A stretch of DNA of 64,000 nt from Brachypodius melanocephalos (GCA_013398615.1 VZSR01003807.1:17004237-17068236), one strand, 5' to 3'. Positions 36,601-50,400 are shown, counted from the stretch's first letter. Numbers and translations are program-made. The notes: generated by a model from the letters alone, not told the origin.

Positions 36601-39600
36601 ATTAACTGGCAGAGGGGAGGTGTTACACTTTAGGGAGAATGGCAAAGTCCACATTTGTTCTATAAACCTGTCAAACCAGAATATTGGGACATCATAAAAA
36701 GACACTGAGAATTTCACTAAAGTGGTGCTTTATGTTTAGAGAATGAGAGTTTTAACGTAATCTCAGGTTTGAGGAGGAAGAATGAGGTTTCCTAATAGGG
36801 AATAAAGGATACTTTTTTCCTCCTATGGTCCCCTTGCTAAAGGAAAAGAGTGTCTAGCACGAAGGAATCCTTGACCGAGTCTGAAGGAAAGTCTACATTA
36901 TGCAAGATTTGCAGGAAATGTGGAATTCCCACAAGAACAGCACTCAGGCTCCCTCCCATAATGATGACTGGCTGCAATCCTCTGGTCATTATAATGAATA
37001 AATGAAAGACAAGCAGGCAAGTGCTTAAGAAAAAATGCAAAAAAATGCAGTGATGATTTGCTCTCTTTCTCTTAAACTAGGAGATTAAGACTTTCTGTAA
37101 CTGCAGGCTGTAGACATCAAAGGGAAAAAATCCAACTGATTATTTCTATCAAACTTAGGCAGTGTTTATTTAAATCTCCTTTAGGAATCAACTTGTAGTG
37201 CTGTAAAGTCCCAGGAGATTTTATTCCATGGGGAATCATAGCAGAGGCAATGGAGATGAAAAAGAGGTTGCATTCCATTTCAGTTATCTTTAATGAACAA
37301 CGGTACTCAAATGTGTTCTCTGATAAAGGCTTTTTTGGCCAGAGCAGGGCTTAAAAGGGAAGCAAAGAACATGCCTCTCTTAGGTACACTGTGCACATTG
37401 TGGCTCTGTGCACAGTGGGGATTGAATTGAAGGAAATGCATAACCTAGCCAGCTCGTGATAACAGCTTCCACCTAATCCCCAACCAACCATCCCCAGCCT
37501 CCAAGCCCTCACTGGGGAGTTTGGAAGCTGACTGATAGGTTTGCAGGAACTGCCTCCTATATCTTTCTGAACATTTTAGAGGGATTCTGGCTGCTGTTTC
37601 CCTGAAGAGGCTCTTTAGCTTTTCCTTTAATTGTTTGACAGTTCACTTAAACAAAAACCCAAAACAACAAAACAACAACCAACCAAACAAAAAAACCCCA
37701 AACTAAAAGCAGCACATGTCCAAAAGACAGCATTGCACCTGCAGTCAAAGTGGATTAACATTAGAAGCTACAGGCAAATATGTCAATTGAAAGTTCTCAA
37801 GAAAACAGTTCATAAACTGCAACAGCTGATAACAAATGAAGAACAACATAGCCGTATAAAGAAGAAGGTTGGCTGAGACCATTGCCAGAAAACCTCATTG
37901 ATGGAGTCTGCCAACAACGGGTGATATAAGAGCTGGCAGTGAATGAAGTTGTGAATGTGATGTCTGGCAGTATTTCTTGAGAGATGTTCACAGCACAGCA
38001 ACTTATAGATGGCCATTAAAAAGAGATGGCTGAGGATAAACCTGAGCAGTCTGACTCCCGTGGCCAACAGGAAATATCTCCTGTGTGTTTCGTTTCTCTG
38101 TTCTGTGCATCTGGCTTGGATTGGATTGAGCATTATAACTCATGTGAAACGACCCTTTATTTGCTCACTCAGTGTCCCCATGAAATGTGACGTGAAGTAA
38201 AGTGGGGATAACAAAATGTGCCTGTGTGCCAAGTGGTTGCAGTGCATGGTCAGTCATGTAAGTGCAAATGCATATCTGTGTGCACTAAGAACAGTAGCAG
38301 CTGCAGGGTGAAAGCACAACCCTCTCTGCCATCCCACAGGTGTGCAGGTGCTCAGGGACACAGAGAATGTCACAGCTGCTCATGGCTAAGAGAGCCTCAC
38401 TCGGTGGTCCCCTGACAGCAGTATCCCAGCTGTGTTGTAAAGACACATCCTCAGCCTTGGGCAAACTCCATCCCTTCCTGTGGCCTGGTGTGCCAAGTGC
38501 CTGAAACCTTGGAGCTGCAGATTTTCTGCCAGAACACCATTCAGACTAGCATATCTGTATCTGACTGGATGAGCTCATTATCATCCTTTCTGCTTCTTGG
38601 CATGTGCTCTGTCTTGTTCAGTGCTTGGCTGTTCCTGACTGTCCTGTCCCATGAGGAGGGCTGGGGAAAAGCTGCCCTTCACAGCAGCCCCACACAGCAT
38701 GGACAGAGCCTGGCCCCAGTCAAACTGCTCCATTAGGAGGGCTGAGAGGATCTGGGGGTGGTGCACAAACATGTTTTAAATGAATGTTTGAACCTTTGTC
38801 ACACTTGCTGCTCCAGAAGAAGGAACAGGGCACTGAAATGAAATTCAGGCATTGTCAGACTGTTTCTCTTCCTACTCTCAGCATGGTATGTAATTCTGAC
38901 CTTATTGACCAACAGAATTGAAAAAGAAACAAATATTTAGAAGGCTACAGGGGAAGTAGAGGATGTCTTGAGAATTAAATGAACAGAAGGATTAGAACTC
39001 TCCATCAGTGAGTGAGCTGACATAGCCTTAAGTTTAATGCTTAAAAATCTGATGGATTTTATTAAATGAGATCATGGCTTCTCCCTTGTTTAGGAAAACA
39101 TATTCACATACTGAAAAAAAAAAGCAAGGACAAACCCATGTGCCTGGCAAGTGAAGCAAACAAGCCAGACAGATAACCAGTGTGCTGCACTTCACATGGC
39201 AGCCTGGGTAAAGGTCAGCAGCTGGGCAGGAAAAAGAAGACCATGGGCAAATACTTGCCAAGCACATGCTCAACAACTGCTGCGTGTCTTCCACAGCAAA
39301 AGCATGGATTCCCATGCCCCTTCCCTGGAAAGCTGCTGTGACAGGAGCCATGGCTGAAGAAGGGGCTGTTGCTATGAGGCTCCAGTGTGTCGTGTGTAAC
39401 TGTGTTAATGTCTGCAAAATGGCCCATTACTCTGCAATGATACAGGTCTAGATTACAAATAATTTAGATAACACAGTAATTAGAACCATGTAAATATATA
39501 ATCTAGGCAGAAGGTTAGTTCTTTCTAGATGAGAAAGTTCCCTTTGGACTGAGCCACGTTGCCAGTTTGCTGGAACTGGAATATCTTGTGGGTGCATGTT

Positions 39601-40214
39601 TGTTTCCCTGCCCTTCTGAAGGACCTTCAGTCCTCTTGTCTGTTGAATTAGCATCTTTCAGTGGCACACAGTTCACTTGGAAATGTAGCTGATAAGTAAT
39701 CAGGAAAAAAACATATTCTGCAGACAGAATATTGTCTGAGGAGTTTTTTCTGCAGAGAGGAGTATCTTAGGAGAGACCTTCACCTGAAAAATTTTAAGTC
39801 CATGACACAGTTTCAAGTAGACCAGGATTTTTCTTTTATTTTCTTTTTTGCGTTTTGCTTGTCGTGTCAACATCTCATCAGTCTAATCTGTCTTTGTAAA
39901 ATAATTTAGTTTGGGGTACAGCAGGAGGAACATGTGAACTGAGTGTAAACACTTCAAAAATCATGAAGGATTTCTTTTCTGGGAGGAGATCTCATAGGTA
40001 TGCATGCTGCCGATAAAAGTCCTCTAAAAAACCCATCTACTGGGGAGCAAAATGTTCTCTAGCATCAAGAAACCTACTCCTACATCAACCTCAGAAATTC
40101 CTGTGCATCATTGCAGAAGAACTTGCACACTATAAAAACATTTTAAATCCAGCTGAAATGAAGAACAGGATAGAGAAAAATATAGATTCCTTTATGATGA
40201 CTGTCTGTAAAGCA
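36601..40214. other. Unique non-coding sequence
   Basis: No gene is recognised. The span 38210-38770 is GC-richer with frames on both strands but no familiar domain. An A/C-rich tract at 37649-37704 is listed separately. Frames near 39034-39427 overlap on both strands and are not called. Confidence 0.55.
37649..37704. repeat. A/C-rich low-complexity tract
   Basis: Runs of AAC, CAA and ACC steps with short A runs; similar in nature to the tracts at 5893 and 14180. It accounts for the Lys/Gln/Thr-rich start of the frame at 37631-37876. Confidence 0.75.
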
Positions 40215-40565
40215 ATACTCAGGACTTATCCAGAATCCAGTATGTGGTGCAGGCCATGTGATCTCTGAGAGGTTATGACAGAACTGAAGGAGTTCATACC
40301 TGTGTGATGGGACTGAGCAAAGACTCAGAAAATCTTTCATATGTCAGAGAAATTGAAAATATTTGATTAATTTGCCCTAGAACAGAGAATAATAGGAAGG
40401 GACATAATAGAGTCTATAGAAAAAGGAAAGACCTGGAGATGATAGATAGGGAGCATCTCTGTTCATGCATTAGCAAGGGAACATTACATAGGTGGAGAGG
40501 CAGCAAATTCAAAACTGGCAAAAGACATCTTTTTTCTCACCAAGTAAAACTGGGCTGTGGAATCA
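40215..40565 (+). mobile_element. Ancient, highly diverged CR1 fragment (+)
   Basis: Ordered but degraded CR1 landmarks are visible. A GAATCCAGTATGTGGTGCAGG segment corresponds to the usual AATACTGTGTGCAGTTCTGG block. It is followed by AGAACTGAAGGAGTTCA (from AGAACTGGAAAAGGTTCAGAG), then GGACATAATAGAGTCTATAG, GGCAGCAAATTCAAAACTGGCAAAAG, TTTTTTCTCACCAAGT and CTGGGCTGTGGAA. The arrangement is closer to old CR1 groups abundant in turtles and crocodilians than to the young avian copies elsewhere in the window. Divergence is high with many indels, so the boundaries are approximate. It may begin nearer 40140. Confidence 0.6.
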
Positions 40566-41867
40566 GAGTAGACAAGAACCCGCAGAAAAAGAAAATGGAA
40601 TACTTATCTTAATAAATGTCAGGAATATATTTTGCTGGCTTTGTGTTGCACCTACTGCCTAACACAGATTAAAAAAGTCTGCAAATATATTACAGACATC
40701 TTTGCTTGAATGTGCTTACAGTCTTTGGGATTTAATAACTTTATAGTTATTTGCATTATTAGGAGGAAGAAATTTCTTTTGATGAGAATAAGAAAAGATG
40801 GCTAAGAGGAGTACTCATGCACAGTTAGTGGCATAGTACAAGCTCCTCTGTGGAGCTGAAGTGAATTCGTTTTGATATTCTGTCAATACACTACAGTTCT
40901 CTTAGAGAGGTGTTATTTCTTCAAAAATGGTTTGGTTGCTGATTGGTCACTGAAAAAAAATGCAGAAAAAGAGGGCATTTACTCTGCAGAAAAAAAAAAA
41001 AAGGAAAGCAAGACAGGTAATGATGACCTTGGAAAACATTCTCTGTGCCTTTTTTTTCCTTCTTTTTAATTGAATGCGTAACATTAAATTATGGTCTTTC
41101 CCTTGATCAGTGGACTGTAGCATTCTGATGGCACATTCAGATAGCAGGGACTGTCACATAGTAAAGGGAAAAAATGTATCTGACTTTTACAGATTGGAGC
41201 CTGAGGCACACAGATTTATTGAACAGCTGAAGCCTGTGCTTGAGCAAAGAGCTGAACCTGGATCTCTAGAGCCATATTAGCCATAAGAGCAACATTCATA
41301 ATCTTAAACTGTATTGTCAAACTGTGTCTCAAACTGTGATAACAAAACAATAGCAATTACACATGAGACTTAATTCCAGGCCTCCAAAGTGCAATATTAA
41401 GGTATCATTTTCCATATTACTGCAGTAGGGCCCAGAGACCCTGCCTTTGGCTGAAGACTCTGTTCTGTTGGACACTATATAAACTTAGCAAAAGTGGTGC
41501 TTGGGCAACCAAATGACAAAATACAAGTGGGGAACAAGAGCCATTTCAGATTTAATCCTGTGCATTAAAGATTTTTTTTTCCATAGTAGTTATGTGAGCT
41601 ACTTATCCAAGTAGCTAAGGATTGCCTGTAGTCTGTACACAGGCTTCTGTTCAAAGAACTTCTGTTCTTTGGTGCATTACTCCATATTTTGATTTTACAC
41701 TCTACTTGAAATCCTACTGGTAAGTTTGAAATTCCTTTCCCTACTTTCTGGCATTTCAAACTTCGCAATATAAAAAAGGATTGAATCATGTTGTGCTTGT
41801 GTGTGAACAAAAAGTCATCCAGCAGTTTTTCAAGTAGAACTTGTCCTCAACTCTCCTTATGCAAGAG
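40566..41867. other. Unique non-coding sequence between two CR1 fragments
   Basis: AT-rich with no recognised gene. A stretch near 40757-40800 (GGAGGAAGAAATTTCTTTTG) faintly recalls a CR1 block but is too short to call. A run of about 12 A residues lies near 40986. Confidence 0.55.
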
Positions 41868-42136
41868 CATGTAGTGATTGGACAACAGGCAATGGTTTTT
41901 AAAAGATTTAGATTAGATATTATGAATAAATTCTTTGCTGTGAGGGTGGTGAGGCACTGGAACATATTGCCCAGAGAAGTTGTGGACGTCCCATCCCTGG
42001 AAGTGCTCAAGGCGAGGCTGGATGGAGCTTTTAGAAATCTGGTCTAGTGGAAGGTGTCTCAGTCCAGCAGGGAGATTGGAACTAGATGATCCTTAAGGAA
42101 TCTTCTAATCTAGCCCACTGTGTGATTCCATGATTG
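41868..42136 (+). mobile_element. CR1 LINE 3' end, 5'-truncated (+)
   Basis: About 270 bp follow the CR1 3' region closely: GGCAATGGTTTT, TTTAGATTAGATATTATGAA, GAGGGTGGTGAGGCACTGGA, TTGCCCAGAGAAGTTGTGGA, CATCCCTGGAAGTGCTCAAG, a GGTCTAGTGGAAGGTGTC block, and the end GGAACTAGATGATCCTTAAG followed by GTGATTCCATGATT, a decayed pair of the family's 8-bp terminal repeats. The frame at 41841-42047 is not a functional protein. By eye it is much closer to the avian consensus than the neighbour at 40215-40565. Confidence 0.93.
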
Positions 42137-42978
42137 TAGTTTTTTGTCCAGGGAATAGTGTAGTATCTTCTGTAAATTTGATGTGCTTCTCTTGGTTAGA
42201 ACAAAGACTGATAGTCATAAAGCAGTATAAAAACAACATTTGAATCATTTTACTGCGCCTGTGTCAGATATTTTGTGCTGTTTGGGCAAAAAAACCCCGT
42301 GTTTTAATGAAGATTTAGAAAAGATTGCTGCAGATTTTAGATGGTTTGTGTTTTAACAGACAGCCCTTAGGTGAAAATTAGATTAAAGCATTGCATTTTC
42401 TTAGTCTGACTGTTATTGTATACGATAACACACTGTCCTCAGCCTCAGAGCAGCAGGAACTTTCCACCCCCAGCCCCCATGCAGCCTGGCTAACAGAGAA
42501 ATTGCTCCTGGGTGGGTGAAAAATTTAAGTGAGGTCATTGCAGGTTCTTGCAGAGTGATACACTACCAGCAATACATAATGAAAATTCATCTCATGTTGT
42601 GAAACATATTGAACTGCTAAAATAAACAAAGTGCTGGCAGAGAATGTTCTTTGAGGTTATCTTTAGATTGAATCTGCCTGGACTTTTGACACCTACTCAG
42701 CAATGTCTCTTGGCACACAAGAAACATCTTATCAAAATGCTGAAAAAGTTTAGTCAGTAACTAATTTATTCCCTCATAAATTTTTTACCGTCCTAAATTC
42801 TCTCCCTCCTTCTTTCTTATTTAGTGTTTGGGTTCTTAGTTATAATCATATAATAACGAGGAGGTGAAGAAGATACAACCTGTGACCTTGAGAAGGACTC
42901 ACCTCTCCCTGGGTAGAAGGTTTTTCATATAAATAGTCTATCACTAAGTTTTATACCTTCACTATATTAATTTCACTT

Positions 42979-42992
42979 GTTACTATGGTAAC
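42979..42992. promoter_or_regulatory. RFX X-box-like palindrome
   Basis: GTTACTATGGTAAC fits the RFX consensus (GTNRCC and RGYAAC half-sites) with one mismatch in the left half. It lies in AT-rich sequence with no nearby promoter. A single site of this length can arise by chance, so function is only suggested. Confidence 0.3.
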
Positions 42993-44514
42993 GGTATGTG
43001 CATTTCTTTTACACAGGTAGGACCTCTAGTTTTGCCAAGTGGTGGGCAAATTGGTCATTTTTAAGGAGCAATATACTTATACATGATATGTACATACCTT
43101 AGTGTGGTATTTAAGCACTCGGTGTGACAACAGTATATGCTTGTGCTTACCTTACACTGAGTTTGGAAGCTACAAGTAGTGTTAGAAGCAAGCCAAAACT
43201 GAAACCAAGCCAAAACAAAGGTGGTACATACGAACAGGTGACACATTCTACTTGTACAAGGGACCTAAATAAAGTCCTCTGTGTGGGAACAAGTAACTAG
43301 CACACATTTAAATGAAGCTGTGGAAAGTTATGCCTACAAATAGTACCATAACCTCAGCTGCAAACTCAAGGCTTCTTCCAGAATGTAGATTTATTGCCTA
43401 CTTAATCATAAGCACTCTGCATTATTAATTGCAACTCAGCACCCTCACAAAATGCAATCATAGATTCTCTGCAAATCTCCTGTCTCACCTTGGGATCTTA
43501 TTTCTGCAAGCATTTGCTTCGTGTCTTCTTTAAAGTCTAACACTGACACTCCCTACCCAGTCCTTGAACTACTTCAAGACAAAACAACAGAAAACTGAAT
43601 TCTAAACAAGAGATAGTACAACTCAAGTACACAAAATATTTAGAAAGTAAAAAGAAAACAGAGATATTTCTTTTCTGGCTGCAAAATCCCAGCAGGAAAG
43701 CTAAGTTAGGGCTTTAACAGAACAGCCAAAATATTTGTACTTCAATCTGAAGGTGTGAACATGCAGATATATTTCCAAGGACGAAAGCAAGGCTGTAAAT
43801 TCTGAACTCCTGGGACCTGCTACAAAAAAAGACTCAGAAAACTCTTCTTAAATGTTTTTTTCTGCTAAACGAGAGTAAAGCAAGGACTTATGAAGGTTAT
43901 AAAGGAAAGCATTAATTTTCCATAACTGGTAAGCATACTGGCATAGAGGGAATCTGCTTCAGAAAAGATTTAACAACAGTCAGAAGCATACTTCTTGCTG
44001 TGAATAATTATAACACTAGACTTCACCTAAAAAGTAATAATGTTTAACATCTCATCGTACGCCACATGCGAGTTTTGCAGCCTTCCTTTGCTGCAGAATT
44101 AGAGAAGTACAAATCCCTTTGGTGCAACAGGCTTGAAGCAACAAAGATAAGTCTTAAAAGTGAGTGAACAGCTTTATGTGGGGCTTCATTCTCTAGCCCA
44201 GCCAACTTTATTGCAATCAGACGTTGTACATAAACCTTATTCTCCCCAGATAGGTTTTGTTGTAGTTTGTAGCCAGGAGGAGAGATACTGCTCTACAGCA
44301 GAGTGGAAGAGGAAATGAAGGAAAATACCACACTCAGAGGAATTTTTATTGAATTCCACTCTATATTCCCTGTCCTTAAAGAACATGGTGTTATTTCCAG
44401 GCCTAATCGCATCAGGAGAGACTTTGGCCAAAGAACCCCTCAAGACAACTACATTTTGACCTATGTCTTCAGAGTAATGGTGCAACGAGCACTCTTCTGT
44501 TTAGAGGGCAGTGC

Positions 44515-44540
44515 TTTTTTTTTTTTTTTTTTTTTTTTTT
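44515..44540. repeat. T run of 26 bases
   Basis: Twenty-six uninterrupted T residues, the longest homopolymer in the window. No retroposon body is recognised on the complementary strand beside it, so it is scored as a simple homopolymer. Confidence 0.95.
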
Positions 44541-47432
44541 GGCCAGTGTTTGGCTCATATAGTTTTCAACACAAGAATAAAATCTCAAACTTTTTCTCCC
44601 ACTAACACATGAGGCATTGAGATTTTAAAAACAAAGCCAAAAGTGTTCTCTGTGTAAAAACAATCCTTGCCAGAAGGGGTTTACTGAGCAGCATAAGCAT
44701 TTTTATTTTATGATAATTCTTCTCACTCCACCTCTCCACTCCACTGTGGTCAGGTTCCCCACATCTGTTCTTATTGAAATATGTTCCAGTTCTTCTACAT
44801 TTTCCTCTTGCTGTAATAGTTTTTTCCCCCTTCCTGTTTCCTTCCCTAACAGAGCAGGGACTTGTTGGCATTTTACTTTGTATGAAACTTCCAAATATAC
44901 CCTATTTGCAGAGGTCCTCTTTATTAGGCATAGGGAAGTCAACTTTCCTTGTTATAGCTTCCATTAATTGTGCTTCAGCAGGTCACAGGAAAGTTCAAGA
45001 TGTGGACGAAGTTGACTCTATAAATCACCAATAATGGAGACGAAACCTTCTCCTGGAGTCTCCTAGATGGAAGCGATTACAGCAGTGAAATACCATATTT
45101 GCAAGAAAAATCGTGTAATAATAACTTGGTGGGGTTTCATATTACTGCTGTAACTTAGAGATGAGCAGTCAAGTGCATCAAGAGCTTTAATAGTGTGTGT
45201 GTAGGTGGCAAATTATCCATAAAGAACCTACTGATTGTGGATAATATTCATTTGATATTCTCAAATATAATGTAAGCCTTTGTGCACATCATCTCATGCC
45301 CCATGCTCACGACATCTAGCTGGAATACTGAAAGTAGAGATTGTTGACCACTTCTCTGAGCACAAGCATTCTTCATCCTGCAAGCAGTATTAACTCCTAT
45401 GGAGTCAGGGAATAAAGAGTTTTGATTAAAGGCACAATGACACAGAATAAGCTAAATTTCATGTCAAGAGCCTGCAGGATCTGCCATACGACATTTCCTC
45501 GCTTCACATTAAACTTCTCACTGGAATCACTTTCGGTGTCTGATGAATCAGAACCTTGATAAGGGAGGCTTGTGATCCAGTCTCTCTACCCGTAGATATT
45601 TGGTACAAAGTTATGAGATATCTCTTAATGCAGCACCTGGATTCCTGCACTCCCTGCTTCATCCACCAGGTACCCAAAATGGTCTCTCTCTTGCTATCTC
45701 TGTCCTTAGGAACATTCAATTGTTTCATGTTAAGCAAAAGAACTCTGACTGAAAGGGTTAAAAGCAGCGCAAGAAGTAAAAACTTTCACGCTTAGTCCAG
45801 TGTGGCTGTTTTTCTAGCAGCACTTCTTAAAAGTAACCCATGCAATAAGATATTAGAGCTCTTGCTTTCCATCAACAGCTAGATAGTGACTTACATTAAT
45901 AGAAAATAAATAACCAGGAGCTCACATGAAAGATAAATGTCCCCCTGCCCTTCTCAAACATGCCCAAGCCTCAGATAGGACTGTATTCATCTTTTCACTG
46001 ATTTGAAAAGTATAGCATATATTCTCAGAACATAAAGATATTTAGAAGGGTTTTTTTTAATTGTCTATTTTTAAGTAGCAGAATTAAGAATCTGTCAATA
46101 GACCAGCCTTCATAGTACAAAAAACTATTTCTTATGCTTAAAAACAGACAACTATGAACACTTTTTGAAAAATCATAACACGTCTAGTTTTCTAAGCATT
46201 TTTATTCTGAACATTTTATACATGAGGAAGCAAATTCATACTTCTGAATAGTCATAAAATATTCTGGAAGAAAGTCAAGACATTTTGTTTGGCTTTTTCT
46301 ATTTCTTTCTTTATGGTGGGCAACCCTGAAATACATTAATCTGATCCATAACCACCGTGCCCTTGAAAGCACCAGAGGATCCTTAGGAAAGATACAGTCA
46401 ATAGTTCAAAATCCTTGTTTGCAATATGCACAGCAAATCCAATATAGTGAGTTACTAAATATAAGGAACTTCTCAGATTTGCCAAGCTGCTTATGCTAGG
46501 TGTTTGGCAGGTTTTATCCTTGATCTTCGTCACCCAGAGGTCAAATTACATCTACGTAGAACTGCACCTTCCAGCCACTCAGAAATCACAGCTGAGGAAA
46601 CACAGCAGGACACAGTCCCTCAGCTGTGTCTGCCACCAAGAGCTCCTGAGCTCCAGGCTCCTGGCCACCAGCTGGACAACTCCCAAGTGGAGATTGAGCT
46701 ATTCTTCAAATGGGCTGCTGTGGGGAATCTTTTCTTTCCATCTGTGCCTCTGTTATAATCAGACAGTAGTGTTCAGCCTGGTAGTTGCTTCCTTCTCTGA
46801 AGCATTGGAACTGGCCAAAAATTGAGGGCTTTTTTCATGTATCACTCCTAGCTGCATGTTCTAGCTGCCTGAAACAGCCTGGAAAATCCCTCCCAGAGCA
46901 CCTCCCATTTTCCTGTCATTGTCCCCCTGTCAGAAGTGAGTTTCCACCCCATTCAGAGAGCTCAGCTTTGACCACAGGAGCCATGCAGGTCAGCCCAAGC
47001 AATGGGCACTTCTGGATGGGGATAGGCTGTGGCAGAGGCCGCCTTCCCTCTTTGGAAAAAGTCTGTAATGGTAACTGATCACTTCAGAAAAGGTGTTAAA
47101 ATGGTGACCTAGGATGTGGAACAATCTCTTAATGAGAAAGAGAAGAGCATTTGCATGCGCTTTTGAACAAGGCTTTAATGACCCATTTTATATTAGTGGG
47201 GGTTTTGCTTGCATATGCAGATATGCAAAGCAGGGCCAAGTAAAAACACAGACCAAAAATACAAACCAATGTATATATAATTTCATTGCATCATTAATAG
47301 TCAAACAGCCATTTGTTAACAGACTGCATTGCAATCATCATCTTTTGAGCATTATTTTTAAAAAGTTCAATAAATCAGACATTTCACATCTTACTAAGTC
47401 ATTGACAATTTCCTCAAAATGGAAAAGTAGAA

Positions 47433-47445
47433 TTTTTTTTTTTTT
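47433..47445. repeat. T run of 13 bases
   Basis: Simple homopolymer within AT-rich unique sequence. Confidence 0.85.
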
Positions 47446-50400
47446 GTTCTAAACAAGAGTTTTTTTAGTTACTTAAATGGGCTTTGGCAGTTTTACAGTG
47501 GAAAATCTTTGGTGTTTTTTAATTGTTTCCATTCCATTTGCAGTTTTTATTACACCTCTATCTGGACTTTATTTGTTTATAGTAATCACTTTTAAAATAC
47601 CACCTTAGGATGCAAATGTTCTTTTCTATTCTCTGCATGGTCAAATGCCTTTTGTATCCTAAACTTTGTGGAGGTAGTCTTATGATTAAACAGATTTAAA
47701 GAAAGTGCATGCACCTGGCTGTATTTAAGAAGGAGATGATTGAATGGTTTTGGTGATGTAAACTGAGAAGGGAAATGATAATGTGCATTAGAGCATTATA
47801 TTCCCCACTAACAGGCAGTGTTTTATTTCACCTGCAAACAAGTAAACACAGCAGGAGATACATCTTGCCCAGCCCCCGAGCAGCCTATCTGAAACCCTAG
47901 GGCTTCTCCTGACCTACTTGACCTGGAGCAAAAAAGGCCCTTGAGAAAAAGAGTTGCCTCTTTTGACAGTCTCCTGCATCCTTATCCTCAGAGCTGAAGT
48001 TGCTGAGAAAAGGCAAACCCAACATCTCCTGCAGGCTCTGATCCAGAGGGCACTTCTGCCCTGCCCCGTGGGGATGGGCTGCAAGGGGCTGAGCAGCAAC
48101 CATCTCTTCAACAGAGGTGAACACACGAGGTCAGATGTGTGAGGAACCAACCAGAGCCTTCATCCCAAGGCTGAGCCAAATTTGTTGGAAAATATTTCAA
48201 AATATGCCACTTAGAGAAAAAAAAAATCTTATACTTGGCAGTTTCTTTTCCTCTGCCTCAGTGTTTTCTGAACCAAAATGACAAATTGCTTTTGGATTTT
48301 CTTTGTTTCATTTTAAGGAAGAACAGAACAAGCAAAAAAAGCAAAGTGAACAAGACACTGTCTTCCTTTGGGAGACTTTTTTTCAGTTCTTCAGGTCGAT
48401 GTGGTCCTTGTGGTTAGGTGACATTTCACTAAAAATCCAGACTTTAAAGTTTTATCTATTCGAAATGAAACTGCAAATCCAGCCATTACTGGTGAGAACT
48501 GTAATTGTTCTTATTCCATCTACATCATCTATGGGAATGACATCACCAAGTACTTAAAAGACCTGACATCATCAAAAAATTGCATTCTACTTGTACTGTA
48601 AAAATAGATCATAATTATTTCTGTAGTCTCTAAAGAGAAATTGATTTTTTGTGCCTTCTGTGAATGCTGCAATGCTATTTTAGTGTAATGGTTTTATGTC
48701 TATGGCAGCCAATTGCTTTGACCCTGAAGTTTTTCTTGCAGTACTGCTGACTTGCTGAATCAGAGTTCATTCATATCCTCTTGCCACAGAATAATATGCT
48801 GAATACAAAACTTGCCATAATAGCAATATAAAAAGTGCCATGAGATAACAAAAGTAAATATAAAAGAAAAAATGGAAAATACATAAAATAATAATAAATG
48901 ACCTGTCAAGTTCAAGCAAATGTGAATGGCAGTGTGACTTTACATGTCACAATTTCAAGTATTGCTCTTTATCCCCAAAGGGTTCATATGAGACCTTTAT
49001 CTGGCTTCCTCTGGTGTTTCAGCATACAGAGCAAGGGGAGTCTGAGTACCTAAACAAGGACTTTGAACCCCTGCTAAACCCTTTGGGGCTTGTGACACCA
49101 AAATCTTGTGGGTAGCTAGGCATCACTTTCTGTGCCAATGACATCTATAAGCAGGCTCCTGCACAACGTGGTCACACCACTTTGCTGTCCACTGGCAGAA
49201 GTATGAAATGCAAAATTCATCACAGGCAGGAAGACCAACAAGTGCTTGAGTGTGCTTGGATATCTCCCTGTCCCAGCAATGAGGGTTTTCTTTAAATTTT
49301 CTTGCACCGATCAGATCCTCAAACCATGATGGGCATCTCATTGCTTTTTATTTCTTCCTGCTGCATAGCCGATCCAGAAGCAGCATTTACCAGTAATATT
49401 GCAATGAGTACAACCTGGAAGCAGAGAGGCATGAAAGTCAGAGGCAGAAATAAAGAGGACAGATTTTTTCCAGCCACAACTGAAGCAGAGACTTTTTTTG
49501 TTTCCAGAGGATTCTGGTCTTCAAGATCCCAAATGAATCTTTATAAACATATTATACAGCTGAAAGAAGACTGCTAGGTAATAACAGATAAATTTAAAAC
49601 CTGTATTCAAAACCTGAATTCCTCTTTTAAGAAACATCATTGAAAGATAAGAAAGGACTTTGTCTGTATATCAGCCACAAGCGCTTAATCTCATTAACTC
49701 CGTTATCAGCCTTACTTTCTTCTCCTGGATGGACTCCTCCAGGACGCTGAGATTCCTCCTGGCAATGCCCATAGTGACACATTTTCCCCAGCAGTTGCTT
49801 TTCTTCAGTGACCTGGCCACACCAGGTCTTAGAGACCCCATGAAACACCTAAAGGCACCTGCCAGGCACAGCAGGATCATGGGGTCAGGCCTCTCCACTG
49901 CACTCCTCAGCAACATAAAAAGGGAGGAAATTAGGGAGTTGCAGGTTATTTACAGATGAACTGGAAAGTGTGAGTGTGAGTCGTCTTCCCCCCATGGGCT
50001 GCTCAATTTCCTGGATTGTAGTTATGATAGAATAACTTTGTGTTAACACTATTGAGTAGAGCTTGGGTACACAGCTAGGCACTTAGGGATGCAATGAGAC
50101 CATTTAAGGCAGATTTGTGCCAAAAGTAGCACTTTTACTCCATCATTTGTAGACAGGGACTTATAGCCATCCAAATCTTCCTATAGCTGAAGAAAGTGCC
50201 TTACAGGCTCACAAGCTGTGTAATATGGCCTGTACTGCTTCTGTTTTTGAAACTGGTGGATTGGAATGGCAGTCCCCCATGTCTCAATGCTCAGCAATCA
50301 AAATAGTGTGTAAAACTTCCCCAGATATCTGACACTAGACTGTATTCAAGAATGAAGCATAAAACAATTGAGTTTGTGATGTCACTGCATCTCAGCTTCT

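Noticed and set aside
24625..38243. Shared 16-base word TGTGTGCCAAGTGGTT near 24625 and 38225
   Set aside because: The match does not extend on either side; about one exact 16-base coincidence is expected within a 64-kb window.
46504..47078. Overlapping plus frames of 84-110 codons in a GC-richer patch
   Set aside because: Several frames are open at once with no domain and no clear splice-site arrangement; composition is sufficient explanation.
49302..49577. 91-codon frame with a signal-peptide-like start
   Set aside because: The remainder matches no family I recognise and has no supporting context; a hydrophobic N-terminus alone is common by chance.
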